Notes: a model not told the origin generated them from the sequence alone. A DNA stretch of 64,000 nucleotides from Bacteroidetes bacterium 2013_40CM_41_45 (GCA_002215675.1 NGFH01000009.1:655147-719146); one strand, 5' to 3'; shown: positions 26,068 through 35,059, counted from the stretch's first letter. Numbers and translations: made by a program.

Positions 26068-27297
26068 TTATTCCGCTGCCTGCTTTTCCTTTTCCCTCTT
26101 CAACGTCCTCCCGGGATATTGCAACAAGCCAAGCGCCAGGCATTCCATGGCTTTGCGCAGGTCATTAATGTTAAGCACGTACGCAATGCGTACTTCATCC
26201 TTACCTGCTCCTTTTGTAGAATAAAATCCCGAAGCAGGTGCAAGCATTACCGTCTGGCTGTCGTACGAAAATTTTTCGAGCAGCCACTGGCAAAAAATGT
26301 CTGCGTCATCTACAGGCAGCCGGGCAATGCAGTAAAAAGCCCCGCTTGGCTTAGGGCAAAATACTCCTTCAATACTATTTAATGCATTTACAATAAAATC
26401 TCTTCGCGCCACATATTCGGTTTTCACTTTACTGAAATATTCTTCAGGAGCATCCACGGCGGCTTCAGCAGCTACCTGCCCGAAAGCAGGGGGGCTCAAC
26501 CGCGCCTGTGCAAACTTGAGCGCAGCGCTCATTACCTCTTTGTTCTTTGAAATGAGAGCACCAATACGGGCACCGCAGGCGCTGTATCGCTTGGAAATGG
26601 AATCGAGCAAAACAACATTTTGTTCAATGCCCTCCAGGTGCATTGCCGATACATATTCTTTTCCATCATAACAGAATTCTCGGTAGACTTCATCAGAAAA
26701 AAGCCACAGGTCGTGTTTCAGAACAAGTTCTCTTAGCGATTCCAGCTCGGCTCTTGTATAAAGATATCCGGTAGGGTTGCTGGGGTTGCAAATCATAATG
26801 GCGCGGGTGCGCGGAGTAATCATCTTCTTAAACTCACTCACAGGCGGCAGGGCAAAGCCGGTTTCAATCGTAGAGCGTATGGGTTTAATCACCACATCTG
26901 CCTGCGCAGAGAAGCCGTTGTAATTGGCGTAGAACGGTTCGGCAATAATCATTTCATCCCCTGCATTCAAACAAGTCATCATGGCAATTTCAATGGCCTC
27001 GGAGCCGCCCGTGGTGACTATGATTTCAGTATAATCCAGGTTAATGTTATAACGCCTGTAATACTCCGTTAATTTTTTCCGGTACGATTCATTGCCCGCC
27101 GAATGAGAATACTCCACTACGCGTTTCGGATAATTGCGAACGGCGTCAAACATTACCTGGGGTGTTTCAATATCGGGCTGGCCGATGTTGAGGTGATAGA
27201 TTTTTATTCCTCTCTTTTTCGCTGCTTCGGCATAGGGCACCAGTTTCCTGATGGGCGAAGGCGGCATGCGGTTTCCTTTATCGGATGTGCGGGGCAT
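26068..27297 (-). CDS. Class I/II PLP-dependent aminotransferase
   Basis: 409 aa, fold type I, aspartate/alanine aminotransferase-like. Landmarks: YHLNIGQPDIETP, TTGGSEAIEIAMM, NPSNPTGYLYTRAEL, DEVYREFCYDG, and the PLP-Lys motif SISKRYSACGARIG. I chose ATG 27297: the longer frame begins with GTG inside the terminator hairpin of the upstream gene. The amino donor and acceptor are unknown. Confidence 0.93.
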   Translation of the reverse strand: MPRTSDKGNRMPPSPIRKLVPYAEAAKKRGIKIYHLNIGQPDIETPQVMFDAVRNYPKRVVEYSHSAGNESYRKKLTEYYRRYNINLDYTEIIVTTGGSEAIEIAMMTCLNAGDEMIIAEPFYANYNGFSAQADVVIKPIRSTIETGFALPPVSEFKKMITPRTRAIMICNPSNPTGYLYTRAELESLRELVLKHDLWLFSDEVYREFCYDGKEYVSAMHLEGIEQNVVLLDSISKRYSACGARIGALISKNKEVMSAALKFAQARLSPPAFGQVAAEAAVDAPEEYFSKVKTEYVARRDFIVNALNSIEGVFCPKPSGAFYCIARLPVDDADIFCQWLLEKFSYDSQTVMLAPASGFYSTKGAGKDEVRIAYVLNINDLRKAMECLALGLLQYPGRTLKREKEKQAAE

Positions 27298-27330
27298 GAT
27301 AGATTCTTCGTTACGTAAAATACAACTAAA

Positions 27331-27361
27331 TAAAAAACCCTTCACACATGAATGTGAAGGG
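27331..27361 (-). terminator. Rho-independent terminator of the DUF1573 pair
   Basis: On the minus strand, CCCTTCACA (27353-27361 side) and its complement form a 9-bp perfect stem with a 6-nt loop, followed by TTTTTTATTT. It separates the DUF1573 genes from the aminotransferase gene. Confidence 0.9.
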
Positions 27362-27388
27362 CTGTAAAAGTAAAACTATTCAGAAGAA

Positions 27389-27895
27389 TTATTTTCCTCC
27401 ACCCGGCTGAGTAGTTGGGGCAACAGGGGTTGCATCCTGTTTTGGGGGAGCTTCAACATTTCCTTTTATGTGTATGATTTTAGGATTGGTCTTTGCGTTG
27501 GACTGAATGGTAACGGTTTTGTCCTGCATTCCCATTTTACCGGCAGAATTAAAGGTTACTTTAACAGTTGCCTTGTCGCCTTTTTTAATGGGTTCCTTGG
27601 GCCATACCGGAACGGTACATCCGCATGAGCCGGAAGCGCTGGTAATGATTAAAGGTTCTTTTCCCGTATTGAGAAATGAAAACTCATGGGTTACAACTTC
27701 TCCCTGCTTAATGGTTCCGAAATTATATTCTTCTTCTTCGAATTTAAATTCGGGAGCATTTTTGTTGTCCACAGCGGGTGGAGCAGTCATGCTCACTGCA
27801 GGTTGTTGGTTTGGTGTAGTTGTAACTTTCGTGTCTTGTGCATAAACAAATGCAGCAGAAAGAAACATAGCGGTGATGAACAGTGTTGATTTCAT
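27389..27895 (-). CDS. DUF1573 secreted protein (copy 2)
   Basis: 168 aa with signal peptide (STLFITAMFLSAAFVYAQ) and a DUF1573 immunoglobulin-like domain: FEEEEYNFGTIKQGEVVTHE, FLNTGKEPLIITSASGSCGC, TVKVTFNSAGKMGMQDKTVT. Probably periplasmic or surface; the family function is unknown. Paralogue of the upstream gene, 38 nt away. Confidence 0.92.
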   Translation of the reverse strand: MKSTLFITAMFLSAAFVYAQDTKVTTTPNQQPAVSMTAPPAVDNKNAPEFKFEEEEYNFGTIKQGEVVTHEFSFLNTGKEPLIITSASGSCGCTVPVWPKEPIKKGDKATVKVTFNSAGKMGMQDKTVTIQSNAKTNPKIIHIKGNVEAPPKQDATPVAPTTQPGGGK

Positions 27896-27932
27896 TTGTG
27901 TGGGTTTAAATTTATAATTGGTGGTTTAAAGT

Positions 27933-28532
27933 TTATTTTGATTTGATTTCAAGAGGAGCTGCTCCATTATCTTTCTTAAGAGGCATGGTCTGGTCACCGG
28001 CTTGATCGGTGGCTTCAACAGTACCTTTTATAGTAAGCACTTTAGTTCCTGTCTTTGCATTAGAAGTAATGGTGACGTTCTTAGTGAATCCGCCAACGCG
28101 CTTGGTGTCATAGTGAACTTTAATTACAGAGCTTTGTCCTTTCAGGATGGGCTCCTTAGGATACGTAGGAACTGTGCAACCGCATGAACCTACAGCGTTA
28201 GAAATGATAAGCGGCTCTTTACCCGTGTTGGTGAATTTGAATTCACAACCTCCATCAGCGCTTTGCTTAATGGTACCATAATCGTGAACATCAGCTTCAA
28301 AAGTAATTTCAGGAGCATTGGGATTATCTGCTGCCTTAACTTCTGTAGTAGGTGTTGCCGGAACAGTCGGGGCTGTTGTAACAGTTGGTTTTGCAGTAGC
28401 AGGTTGTGCTGTAACTGCTGGCTTGGTTGCAACTGCAGGTTTTGTTGCAGCAGTAGCTGGCTTATTTTCTTGTGCATTAGAAATATAAGACAGGAAAGAA
28501 ACGAGAGTGAGCGTTAAAAAGATTTTTTTCAT
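27933..28532 (-). CDS. DUF1573 secreted protein (copy 1)
   Basis: 199 aa: signal peptide (KKIFLTLTLVSFLSYISNAQ), then a Pro/Thr/Ala-rich linker (about 22-70, repeated PAVTAQPATAKPTVT-like units), then DUF1573 with VHDYGTIKQSADGGCEFKFT and ISNAVGSCGCTVPTYPKEP. It forms a tandem pair with the following paralogue; the linker may span the cell envelope. Confidence 0.92.
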   Translation of the reverse strand: MKKIFLTLTLVSFLSYISNAQENKPATAATKPAVATKPAVTAQPATAKPTVTTAPTVPATPTTEVKAADNPNAPEITFEADVHDYGTIKQSADGGCEFKFTNTGKEPLIISNAVGSCGCTVPTYPKEPILKGQSSVIKVHYDTKRVGGFTKNVTITSNAKTGTKVLTIKGTVEATDQAGDQTMPLKKDNGAAPLEIKSK

Positions 28533-28636
28533 GGCTTGATTTTTTTTTTACAAATGTAAAATTCTTTACGAAGTATTTTAGATTTAGATGCAATAATATC
28601 AGGAATGCAGTGAATTTAGTGTGAAAAGGAATTTAA

Positions 28637-28644
28637 TACTTTTG
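28637..28644 (+). promoter_or_regulatory. Candidate -7 box (TACTTTTG) for tRNA-Gly
   Basis: Exact TAnnTTTG match 29 nt before the tRNA 5' end. No good -33 match was seen. Confidence 0.4.
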
Positions 28645-28672
28645 CTGTGTTCACAAGGAGTTCACCAAACAG

Positions 28673-28745
28673 GCGGGAATAGCTCAGTTGGTAGAGTGAT
28701 GGCTTCCCAAGCCGTAGGTCGCGGGTTCGAGCCCCGTTTCCCGCT
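28673..28745 (+). tRNA. tRNA-Gly (anticodon CCC)
   Basis: Full cloverleaf: acceptor GCGGGAA/TTCCCGC, D arm GCTC/GAGT, anticodon stem ATGGC/GCCGT with loop TTCCCAA, T arm GCGGG/CCCGT with TTCGAGC loop. 73 nt; the 3' CCA is not encoded. Its 3' end is duplicated exactly 100 bp downstream. Confidence 0.96.
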
Positions 28746-28825
28746 CCTAAATAATACTGAATTCAATCGCGGGTGCTGACGTTACGATTTTATCGGAAGT
28801 CGGCATGCAGACTGAAACGTCTGCA

Positions 28826-28852
28826 TTCGAGCCCCGTTTCCCGCTCCTAAAT
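28826..28852 (+). repeat. 27-bp exact duplicate of the tRNA-Gly 3' end
   Basis: Identical to 28726-28752, covering the T loop, the 3' acceptor strand and 7 nt beyond, at an offset of exactly 100 bp. It looks like an att-site-type direct repeat or a local duplication scar. The stretch between contains a 7-bp hairpin (tgcagac/gtctgca) directly before the repeat. Confidence 0.9.
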
Positions 28853-28895
28853 GGATAATATAACCGCCGGTTTCTAATTAAGAATGGTTATAAAT

Positions 28896-28929
28896 AAAAA
28901 ACACCCCGAAAAATGCCGGAGTGTTTTTT
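28896..28929. terminator. Hairpin terminator, possibly bidirectional
   Basis: AACACcCCG and CGGaGTGTT form a stem with one mismatch; T runs follow on both strands (TTTTTTATTT on minus, gtgtttttt on plus). It would end the minus-strand small secreted-protein gene and perhaps tRNA transcription. Confidence 0.75.
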
Positions 28930-28945
28930 CAACGCCAAGAAAAAA

Positions 28946-29242
28946 TTATTTGCGCGCTGCTTCGGCAACCGCTTTACGTTCGCTGATAACAGCTTCTGTT
29001 TTTGAAGATGATTCTGTTGATGATTTCTTTGCTTCGCTCTTGTCTTTTGAGCAGCATTTCATAGAGCCGGCTTTACAACTTTTGCTTGAATAAGCGCAGC
29101 ATCCGTGTGCTTTTGCACCGTCATCGCTTTTTACTTTTTCGGTAGCGGGGGCTTTCTTGTCAGCAGAAACAGATGATTGTGCCGAAGCAGAAATTATAAA
29201 GGCAAAAAATACAAGTGAAAATATGATTGCAAGCTTTTTCAT
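28946..29242 (-). CDS. Small secreted Cys- and Lys-rich protein
   Basis: 98 aa. Signal peptide KKLAIIFSLVFFAFIISASA; the mature part is Lys/Ser/Glu-rich and low complexity with a central Cys cluster (HGCCAYSSKSCKAGSMKCC) of five Cys and one His. This could bind metal or form disulfides; I recognise no family. Confidence 0.75.
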   Translation of the reverse strand: MKKLAIIFSLVFFAFIISASAQSSVSADKKAPATEKVKSDDGAKAHGCCAYSSKSCKAGSMKCCSKDKSEAKKSSTESSSKTEAVISERKAVAEAARK

Positions 29243-29332
29243 AGTGTTTAGTTTTAATATTAAGATTTCAAAGCTATTTTTATCCGCTGAATATCAAATG
29301 AATTTTTTCTTCATGCTGCTGAACCCTGTTAA

Positions 29333-30568
29333 ATGAACTCAATTGAAAACATAAGAGAATCGCTTCGTTCCATCCGGGCGCAGCTGCTGCGGACTGTTAT
29401 CACCACTCTGATAATTGCTATCGGCATTATGGCGCTTGTAGGCATTCTCACTGCAATTGAAGCCATCAAGACATCCATCAATTCAAACTTTACGTTTATG
29501 GGTGCGAACACGTTTGCAATCAGAAATTATGGCATAGGAATCCGTGTTGGCACAGGAGGCAAGCGTGCCAAGCGTTTCAAGCAGATTGACTTTGCACAGG
29601 CCATGCAGTTCAAAAATAATTACCCGTTTCCCAATGCAACGGTCAGCCTTTCTTTTATGGCCACACCGGTGGCGGTGCTAAAATACCAGTCGAAAAAAAC
29701 CAACCCAAATACAAATGTATGGGGCGGTGACGAAAATTATTTGCGTACATTTTCGTACGATATTAATCAAGGCAGAAATTTTTCATCGCAGGAAACAGAG
29801 CACGGTTCCAATGTTGTCATCATAGGGAGTGAAATTGCCAAAACATTATTTGATACGGAAAGCGCCATTGATAAAATTATTTCTGTGGGAAGCTCGCGTT
29901 ATAGAATTGTAGGTGTTCTTAAAGACCGCGGGACATCCATTGGATTCGGTGGAAATAAAATCAGCATTATTCCCCTTATGAATGCAAAAAATAATTTCGG
30001 CTTTGCCGGGATGTCATATGGACTTAACGTAACTGTAAGCAATGTAGCGCAGCTTGAAGAAGCCATTGAAGAAGCCAAAGGCACCATGCGTAAAGTGAGG
30101 AGGGTTGCTCCGGGAGAGGAAAATACCTTTGAGGTTATTAAAAGCGACAGCTTTGCAAGCATCCTTATAGAAGATATACAGTATGTAACTATTGCTGCAA
30201 CGCTTATCGGTTTCATCACGTTATTCGGGGCTGCTATAGCGCTGATGAATATCATGCTGGTTTCCGTAAACGAACGAACCCGGGAAATAGGGTTGCGTAA
30301 GTCAATCGGTGCGACACCTTACAAAATAAAAATCCAATTCCTCACCGAGGCTGTTGTCATTTGCCAAATAGGCGGGGCGCTCGGTATTTTCCTTGGAATT
30401 GTTATAGGCAACCTCATTTCCTTTGCCATGGGCGAGGGTTTTATTATTCCCTGGCTTTGGATAATGGCAGGTATCGTGTTGTGCTTTGTAGTGGGAATCG
30501 CCTCGGGATATTACCCCGCATCTAAAGCGGCACGCCTTGACCCGATTGAGGCGCTCCGGTACGAGTAA
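29333..30568 (+). CDS. ABC transporter permease (MacB/FtsX family)
   Basis: 411 aa. N-terminal TM helix (about 18-45, [20 protein letters not shown]), a large periplasmic MacB_PCD domain (about 45-270), then three TM helices in the FtsX domain: [20 protein letters not shown], conserved [18 protein letters not shown], and [20 protein letters not shown] with the usual end PIEALRYE. It probably works with an ATPase encoded elsewhere, in lipoprotein or macrolide-type export; substrate unknown. Confidence 0.93.
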   Translation: MNSIENIRESLRSIRAQLLRTVITTLIIAIGIMALVGILTAIEAIKTSINSNFTFMGANTFAIRNYGIGIRVGTGGKRAKRFKQIDFAQAMQFKNNYPFPNATVSLSFMATPVAVLKYQSKKTNPNTNVWGGDENYLRTFSYDINQGRNFSSQETEHGSNVVIIGSEIAKTLFDTESAIDKIISVGSSRYRIVGVLKDRGTSIGFGGNKISIIPLMNAKNNFGFAGMSYGLNVTVSNVAQLEEAIEEAKGTMRKVRRVAPGEENTFEVIKSDSFASILIEDIQYVTIAATLIGFITLFGAAIALMNIMLVSVNERTREIGLRKSIGATPYKIKIQFLTEAVVICQIGGALGIFLGIVIGNLISFAMGEGFIIPWLWIMAGIVLCFVVGIASGYYPASKAARLDPIEALRYE

Positions 30569-30652
30569 ATGGAAAATGAATAATGGATAATTGAAATAAA
30601 AAAATTGAAATTGGTTTTAATTTTCCAATATCAATTATCAATTAAATTATTC
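30569..30652. repeat. Inverted ggataattga / tcaattatca simple repeat
   Basis: The left part aatggataattgaaat and right part atatcaattatcaatta, the same simple-repeat family as at 763-802 and 1157-1195, lie between convergent genes. Confidence 0.75.
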
Positions 30653-31096
30653 CGCTACGACTTCGAAATTCAAAATAACCTTTATGTCTTTGTGAAGGCT
30701 AACGGTAGCTGTATATGTTCCCGGAGTTTTGATTCTGTCTTCATCAACAGAAATTTGCTTGCGCTCAATTTCAAAACCTTTTTTGGTAAGGGCATCAGCA
30801 ATCTGGAGCGGAGTAATAGAACCATAAATGGTTCCCTTATCACTGACTTTGGTAGGAATGCTTAATACAATACTCTCCAAAGCCTTTGCAATAGTTTCTG
30901 CATCGCCTTTAATCTTCTGTGCTTTATGCGCCCGCTGCTTTAGATTTTCGTTGAGAACTTTCTTTGCCGGCTCCGTTGCCAGAATAGCATAGCCGCGGGG
31001 AATAAGATAGTTGCGCGCGTAGCCGGGACGAACTCTTACCAGTTCATCGACATCGCCAAGATTTTTAAGCGATTGTTTTAAGATAACTTCAACCAT
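30647..31096 (-). CDS. rplI: 50S ribosomal protein L9
   Basis: 149 aa from ATG 31096 (EVILKQSLKNLGDVDELVRV, RPGYARNYLIPRGYAILAT, the L9 signature). The longer upstream frame is repeat sequence. Last gene of the rpsF-rpsR-rplI operon. Confidence 0.97.
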   Translation of the reverse strand: MVEVILKQSLKNLGDVDELVRVRPGYARNYLIPRGYAILATEPAKKVLNENLKQRAHKAQKIKGDAETIAKALESIVLSIPTKVSDKGTIYGSITPLQIADALTKKGFEIERKQISVDEDRIKTPGTYTATVSLHKDIKVILNFEVVAE

Positions 31097-31104
31097 GTTT
31101 TTAA

Positions 31105-31175
31105 TAGTTTGAGTTTTGAAGTTTGAATTTGAGATTTGCACGTCTCATATCTCATCTCTCAAATCTCTGTCTGCT
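31105..31175. repeat. Inverted gtttgaattt / ctcaaatctc simple repeat
   Basis: The runs gtttgagttttgaagtttg and catctctcaaatctctg lie between rpsR and rplI: simple heptamer repeats in inverted arrangement inside a ribosomal operon. Confidence 0.65.
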
Positions 31176-31180
31176 TAATT

Positions 31181-31444
31181 TTATTTTAACAAATCGCCAA
31201 CATAAGGCATCAGGGCAAGATGGCGGGCGCGTTTTACAGCCGTACCAACTTTGCGCTGGTATTTTAAAGACGTCCCGGTCAACCTGCGGGGCAATAATTT
31301 TCCTTGTTCGTTTACAAACTTCAAAAGAAAATTCGGGTCTTTGTAATCAATGTATTTGATGCCGCTCTTTTTGAAACGGCAATATTTTTTCCGGTTTACT
31401 TCAACCGTAGGCGGTGTGAGATAACGTATTTCTTGTTGATTCAT
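31181..31444 (-). CDS. rpsR: 30S ribosomal protein S18
   Basis: 87 aa; [20 protein letters not shown] and [20 protein letters not shown] are diagnostic of S18. It lies 9 nt behind rpsF. Confidence 0.97.
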   Translation of the reverse strand: MNQQEIRYLTPPTVEVNRKKYCRFKKSGIKYIDYKDPNFLLKFVNEQGKLLPRRLTGTSLKYQRKVGTAVKRARHLALMPYVGDLLK

Positions 31445-31453
31445 TTTTTCGCT

Positions 31454-31828
31454 TTATGCAACTTGTTCTTCTTGTTTTGCAGCAGCAGCTTTTTCTGCAG
31501 CAAGGCGTCTGCGTTTTTCATTGTATGTAATGGCGTGTCTGTCTAATCCAACAGTTAAAAATCTCATGATGCGCTCGTCACGCTTGTATTCAAGCTCAAG
31601 CTTCGATACCATTTCAGGGGATGACGATTTGAATTCTATCAGGTAATAAAAACCCGATTTTTTTTTCTGGATAGGATAGGCAAGCTTCTTCATACCCCAA
31701 TTATTTTCAAAAATAATTTCCGCCTTATGGTCAGCGAGGTACTTCCTGAACTTAGCCACGGCATCGTGAACCTGTTCTTCGGAGAGTACAGGATTCATAA
31801 TAAAAACCGTTTCATACTGGTTATTCAT
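31454..31828 (-). CDS. rpsF: 30S ribosomal protein S6
   Basis: 124 aa from ATG 31828 (NNQYETVFIMNPVLSEEQV). WGMKKLAYPIQKKKSGFYYL and ERIMRFLTVGLDRHA match S6. First gene of the rpsF-rpsR-rplI operon; no ssb/priB gene lies between. Confidence 0.97.
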   Translation of the reverse strand: MNNQYETVFIMNPVLSEEQVHDAVAKFRKYLADHKAEIIFENNWGMKKLAYPIQKKKSGFYYLIEFKSSSPEMVSKLELEYKRDERIMRFLTVGLDRHAITYNEKRRRLAAEKAAAAKQEEQVA

Positions 31829-31920
31829 GCAAATATTTGATTTTTTAAGGGGTGGCAAATGTATAAAACATTTCCGATAATCCAACAATGAAGAGTGCTA
31901 AAGTGAAAATAAATGCCACT

Positions 31921-33468
31921 TCAAACCAATGTTTTCCCGTCCATCTGCCCGGGAACGGGAAGACCCATGAGTTTAAGAATAGTTGGGGCCAAGTCGCATA
32001 GACGCCCGTTTTTTATAGAATGATGGTTCTTGTCAATCAAAAAAACCGGAACCGGGTTGGTGGTATGTGCGGTGTTGGGGGTTCCGTCATCATTAATCAT
32101 GAACTCGGCATTGCCATGGTCGGCAGTGATGAGAAGCGAGCAATTATTTTTTAAAGCCGCGTCCACAACTTTCGCTAAGCAGGCGTCAACAGTTTCAACC
32201 GCTTTAACGGCGGCAGAAAATACTCCCGTATGCCCAACCATATCTGCGTTGGCAAAATTGAGGCAGATGAAGTCTATCTCTGAAGTGTTGATTTCTTTAA
32301 CCAACGCATCCGTAACTTCCAGTGCGCTCATCTCGGGCTGCAAATCATACGTTGCAACTTTAGGAGATGGAATAAGAATTCTTTTTTCTCCCTCAAACTT
32401 TCCTTCCCTGCCTCCTGAAAAGAAAAAAGTAACGTGCGGATATTTTTCTGTTTCTGAAATGCGGAGCTGTGTTTTTTTGTTTACTGAAAGAACTTCGCCC
32501 AGAGTCATTTTTAAATCCTGGTTTTGAAACATGACGTGAACATTCTTGAATGTGTCATCATAGTTAGTCATGGTCACATAATGCAGCTTCAATGTTTTCA
32601 TTCTATGCTCCGGCATATCGGCTTGGGTAAGGGCCTTTGTAATTTCGCGGCAACGGTCAGTGCGGAAGTTGAAACAAATCACGGCATCACCCTCAGAAAT
32701 TTTTGCAAGCGGATTTCCGCCCGAATCTGTCACAACAACCGGCTTAATGAACTCATCCGTTACTCCTGCATCATAGGAATTTTTGATTCCTTCTTCAGCG
32801 GAAGCGACTTTATTTCCCTCTCCATGAACAAGAAGGTCATATGCCAGTTTTACTCTCTCCCATCGCCTGTCCCTGTCCATAGCATAATACCTGCCAACGA
32901 CAGAGGCTATTTTCGCCTCACCCCTTCGCCCCTCTCCAAAGGAGAGGGGTTTAGAAAGGAAGTTCTCTAACTCTGTAATATATTTTATTCCGCCTTTAGG
33001 GTCAGTGTCTCTTCCATCAGTAAAAGCGTGGATGAAAACGTTTTTCAATCCATGGTCGTGCGCAGCCGTGCAAAGCGCTTCTAGGTGTTTGATATGAGAA
33101 TGAACTCCTCCATCGGAGACCAATCCCATCAGGTGCAGCTTGCAGTTATTTTTCTTTACGTAATTAAATGTGTTGAGCAAAACAGGATTGCTGAAAAAGG
33201 TTTTGTCTTCAACCGCCTTATTGATGCGAACTAAATCCTGGTAAACCACCCTACCCGCTCCTATGTTGAGATGCCCTACTTCCGAATTTCCCATCTGCCC
33301 ATCGGGCAAGCCGACATTCAACCCTGATGTTAAAAGCTCTGCATTGGGATATTTTTTATAGAGGGAATCTACAAACGGAGTGTGAGCAGCTTTAATAGCA
33401 TTGGCTTTCGTATCGGGCCCGTGTCCCCAGCCATCAAGAATTACGAGAATAACTTTTTGTCCGCTCAT
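31921..33468 (-). CDS. gpmI: 2,3-bisphosphoglycerate-independent phosphoglycerate mutase
   Basis: 515 aa, Mn-dependent glycolytic/gluconeogenic mutase. VILVILDGWGHGPDTKANAI supplies the metal Asp; the catalytic Ser is S62 in QMGNSEVGHLNIGAGRVVYQ. KIASVVGRYYAMDRDRRWER and ADHGNAEFMINDDGTPNTAH follow. Residues about 168-184 (SKPLSFGEGRRGEA) are foreign: a palindromic repeat inserted in frame just before the conserved KIASVVGRYYAMDRD. Confidence 0.97.
   Translation of the reverse strand: MSGQKVILVILDGWGHGPDTKANAIKAAHTPFVDSLYKKYPNAELLTSGLNVGLPDGQMGNSEVGHLNIGAGRVVYQDLVRINKAVEDKTFFSNPVLLNTFNYVKKNNCKLHLMGLVSDGGVHSHIKHLEALCTAAHDHGLKNVFIHAFTDGRDTDPKGGIKYITELENFLSKPLSFGEGRRGEAKIASVVGRYYAMDRDRRWERVKLAYDLLVHGEGNKVASAEEGIKNSYDAGVTDEFIKPVVVTDSGGNPLAKISEGDAVICFNFRTDRCREITKALTQADMPEHRMKTLKLHYVTMTNYDDTFKNVHVMFQNQDLKMTLGEVLSVNKKTQLRISETEKYPHVTFFFSGGREGKFEGEKRILIPSPKVATYDLQPEMSALEVTDALVKEINTSEIDFICLNFANADMVGHTGVFSAAVKAVETVDACLAKVVDAALKNNCSLLITADHGNAEFMINDDGTPNTAHTTNPVPVFLIDKNHHSIKNGRLCDLAPTILKLMGLPVPGQMDGKTLV
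32916..32955. repeat. Palindromic repeat inserted in frame in gpmI
   Basis: CCCCTCTCC-AAA-GGAGAGGGG (32929-32949) with flank cctcaccccttcg. Same hairpin family as in aroC; here it is read on the minus strand in a different frame, giving PLSFGEGRRGE. Confidence 0.88.
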
Positions 33469-33539
33469 GAAATAAAAACAGGCGTCAAAGATAAGCGCGA
33501 AAAATAGAAGAGCGGATTAATTATTTTTTCAATCATTTC

Positions 33540-33599
33540 ACCACAGAGGCACAGGGACACAGGGTTAAGGCATTCTCTGTGCCACTGTGTCCCTGTGGT
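33540..33599. repeat. Intergenic palindromic repeat, ccacagaggcacaggg family, copy 2
   Basis: The left arm accacagaggcacagggaca and right arm gtgtccctgtggt; sister of 7895-7967. Confidence 0.82.
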
Positions 33600-33626
33600 A
33601 AAAATTTTTAAGCGTGTTCAAAAAAT

Positions 33627-33651
33627 AAATCCCGACTAACAGCCGGGATTT
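33627..33651 (-). terminator. Rho-independent terminator
   Basis: AAATCCCG/CGGGATTT 8-bp stem with a 9-nt loop, followed on the minus strand by ATTTTTTG. It ends transcription of the alpha-toroid gene. Confidence 0.88.
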
Positions 33652-33675
33652 AAAACCTTGCCAGGTTCATAGGCT

Positions 33676-34974
33676 TTAGTTCTCCCCTACTTTCATCAAC
33701 TTCTCTACATCATTATTCACACTTAAAATAAGCAGCGATGTTGCGGTACAAAATACCGGGCTGGTAATGCAATGATGCCCGTTCCAGCTTCCATCTTCAT
33801 TTTGTATGGAAACCAGCTTGCCTGAAACATTCTCGTACCAATCCTTCCAGCCGGCGTCTTTATTGATAATCATGGATTCACCGGTTTGCAGAAAGCTTAG
33901 GAATTCTTCTCCCCCATTACTTCCAAAGCCGTTCACCACTCTTTCTTGCTGAGCCGTGACTTTGGCAGCATTGTAAACATTATATGCAGTTGAATATTTT
34001 TCTGCTTCGGCATCATTGTAACCAATTTCGCGCAGGGTTTCGGGAGTAACTTCTGTATTAGAGGATTCAATTTTTCCTTCCTTCTCAGCACGCTTCAAAT
34101 CCTCTTTTACTTTTTTAGCATCCACAGAAGTGTTACGCACCGAGCTTGACACCGAATACAAAACTACTCCTGCGCCAAGGTCTGTATTAACATTGCCTGT
34201 CTTTGCATCATAATTTCCTTTCTGATAATCCTGCGCCTTTTCCAGCACATCACCATCTACTTCTATGCCTTTGTCTTTGGCGGCTTCAAGTGCAGACGTT
34301 GCAAACGATGACTGCAGAACACCTGCCCAGCCATTGCCGGAAAAACTTCCGTTGGTAGCTTGTGTTTTCTGAATTTTATCTACACAAACCTGCAAAGCAT
34401 TTTTCACGCGATTAGTTATTTCTTTGTCTTTCACATAATCAAGAATATTGGAAAGGAATTGCGATGCAAGAACCACATCTATGTTTGCTCCCAGCTTGAC
34501 TTGAATCTGGGTTCCGGTCAACGAGGTGATAGTGCTGCTGTTTTCATCCGAATGCTCCACTTCATCCAGTAAGTAATTCAACCCGTTTCGTAGCTCTTCA
34601 GCGTACTCGCCTGAAGAAAGCGTGCTGCCCGAGCGAAGAATTGCCATCAATACCATGCTGGTTGTTGCAGGGTCTGCCTTCACGGCATGAGGGTCCATGA
34701 TATTTTGTGCAGCATGGGTGCCTGCACCCCAGCCGCCATTTTCGTGTTGTGCCTTCACAACATAATGAAGCGCATGGTCAATGGAAGCTGCAACATTTTC
34801 AGGCGTGTTAACTAAGTACATACCCTCAGAAGAATCCTCTCCGAAGACAGTGCGGAACACACATCCTTTCGGGGTATTTGCTTTTGCCGGTCCGGGCCTC
34901 TGAAAAATGATAATGAACATTCCTGTCATTACTATTGCTGCAAACCCGATGAAGGTTATTTTAATGGTTTTCAT
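33676..34974 (-). CDS. Membrane-anchored alpha-alpha toroid (prenyltransferase/squalene-oxidase repeat-like) protein
   Basis: 432 aa. N-terminal TM/signal (IKITFIGFAAIVMTGMFIII), then exported region. Repeat-like segments HYVVKAQHENGGWGAGTH, ATNGSFSGNGWAGV and VSIQNEDGSWNGHHCITSP match the QxxDGSWxG pattern of terpene-cyclase-fold toroids. No DxDD or other cyclase catalytic motif was seen, so a structural or binding role is more likely than terpene chemistry. I cannot assign a family function. Confidence 0.7.
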   Translation of the reverse strand: MKTIKITFIGFAAIVMTGMFIIIFQRPGPAKANTPKGCVFRTVFGEDSSEGMYLVNTPENVAASIDHALHYVVKAQHENGGWGAGTHAAQNIMDPHAVKADPATTSMVLMAILRSGSTLSSGEYAEELRNGLNYLLDEVEHSDENSSTITSLTGTQIQVKLGANIDVVLASQFLSNILDYVKDKEITNRVKNALQVCVDKIQKTQATNGSFSGNGWAGVLQSSFATSALEAAKDKGIEVDGDVLEKAQDYQKGNYDAKTGNVNTDLGAGVVLYSVSSSVRNTSVDAKKVKEDLKRAEKEGKIESSNTEVTPETLREIGYNDAEAEKYSTAYNVYNAAKVTAQQERVVNGFGSNGGEEFLSFLQTGESMIINKDAGWKDWYENVSGKLVSIQNEDGSWNGHHCITSPVFCTATSLLILSVNNDVEKLMKVGEN

Positions 34975-35059
34975 AATGATTTGATTTAAGGGTTTTACAG
35001 AATAGATTCACGAACAGGAGAATTCCATAAACGCAGCTCCAGAATATCTTTGCCTTTGT

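Noticed and set aside
27298..27345. Longer start for the aminotransferase
   Set aside because: The GTG lies in the terminator hairpin of the upstream DUF1573 gene.
28757..28845. Second tRNA gene ending in the duplicated tRNA-Gly 3' end
   Set aside because: The hairpin tgcagac/gtctgca has a 6-nt loop, there is no D arm and no matching 5' acceptor strand.
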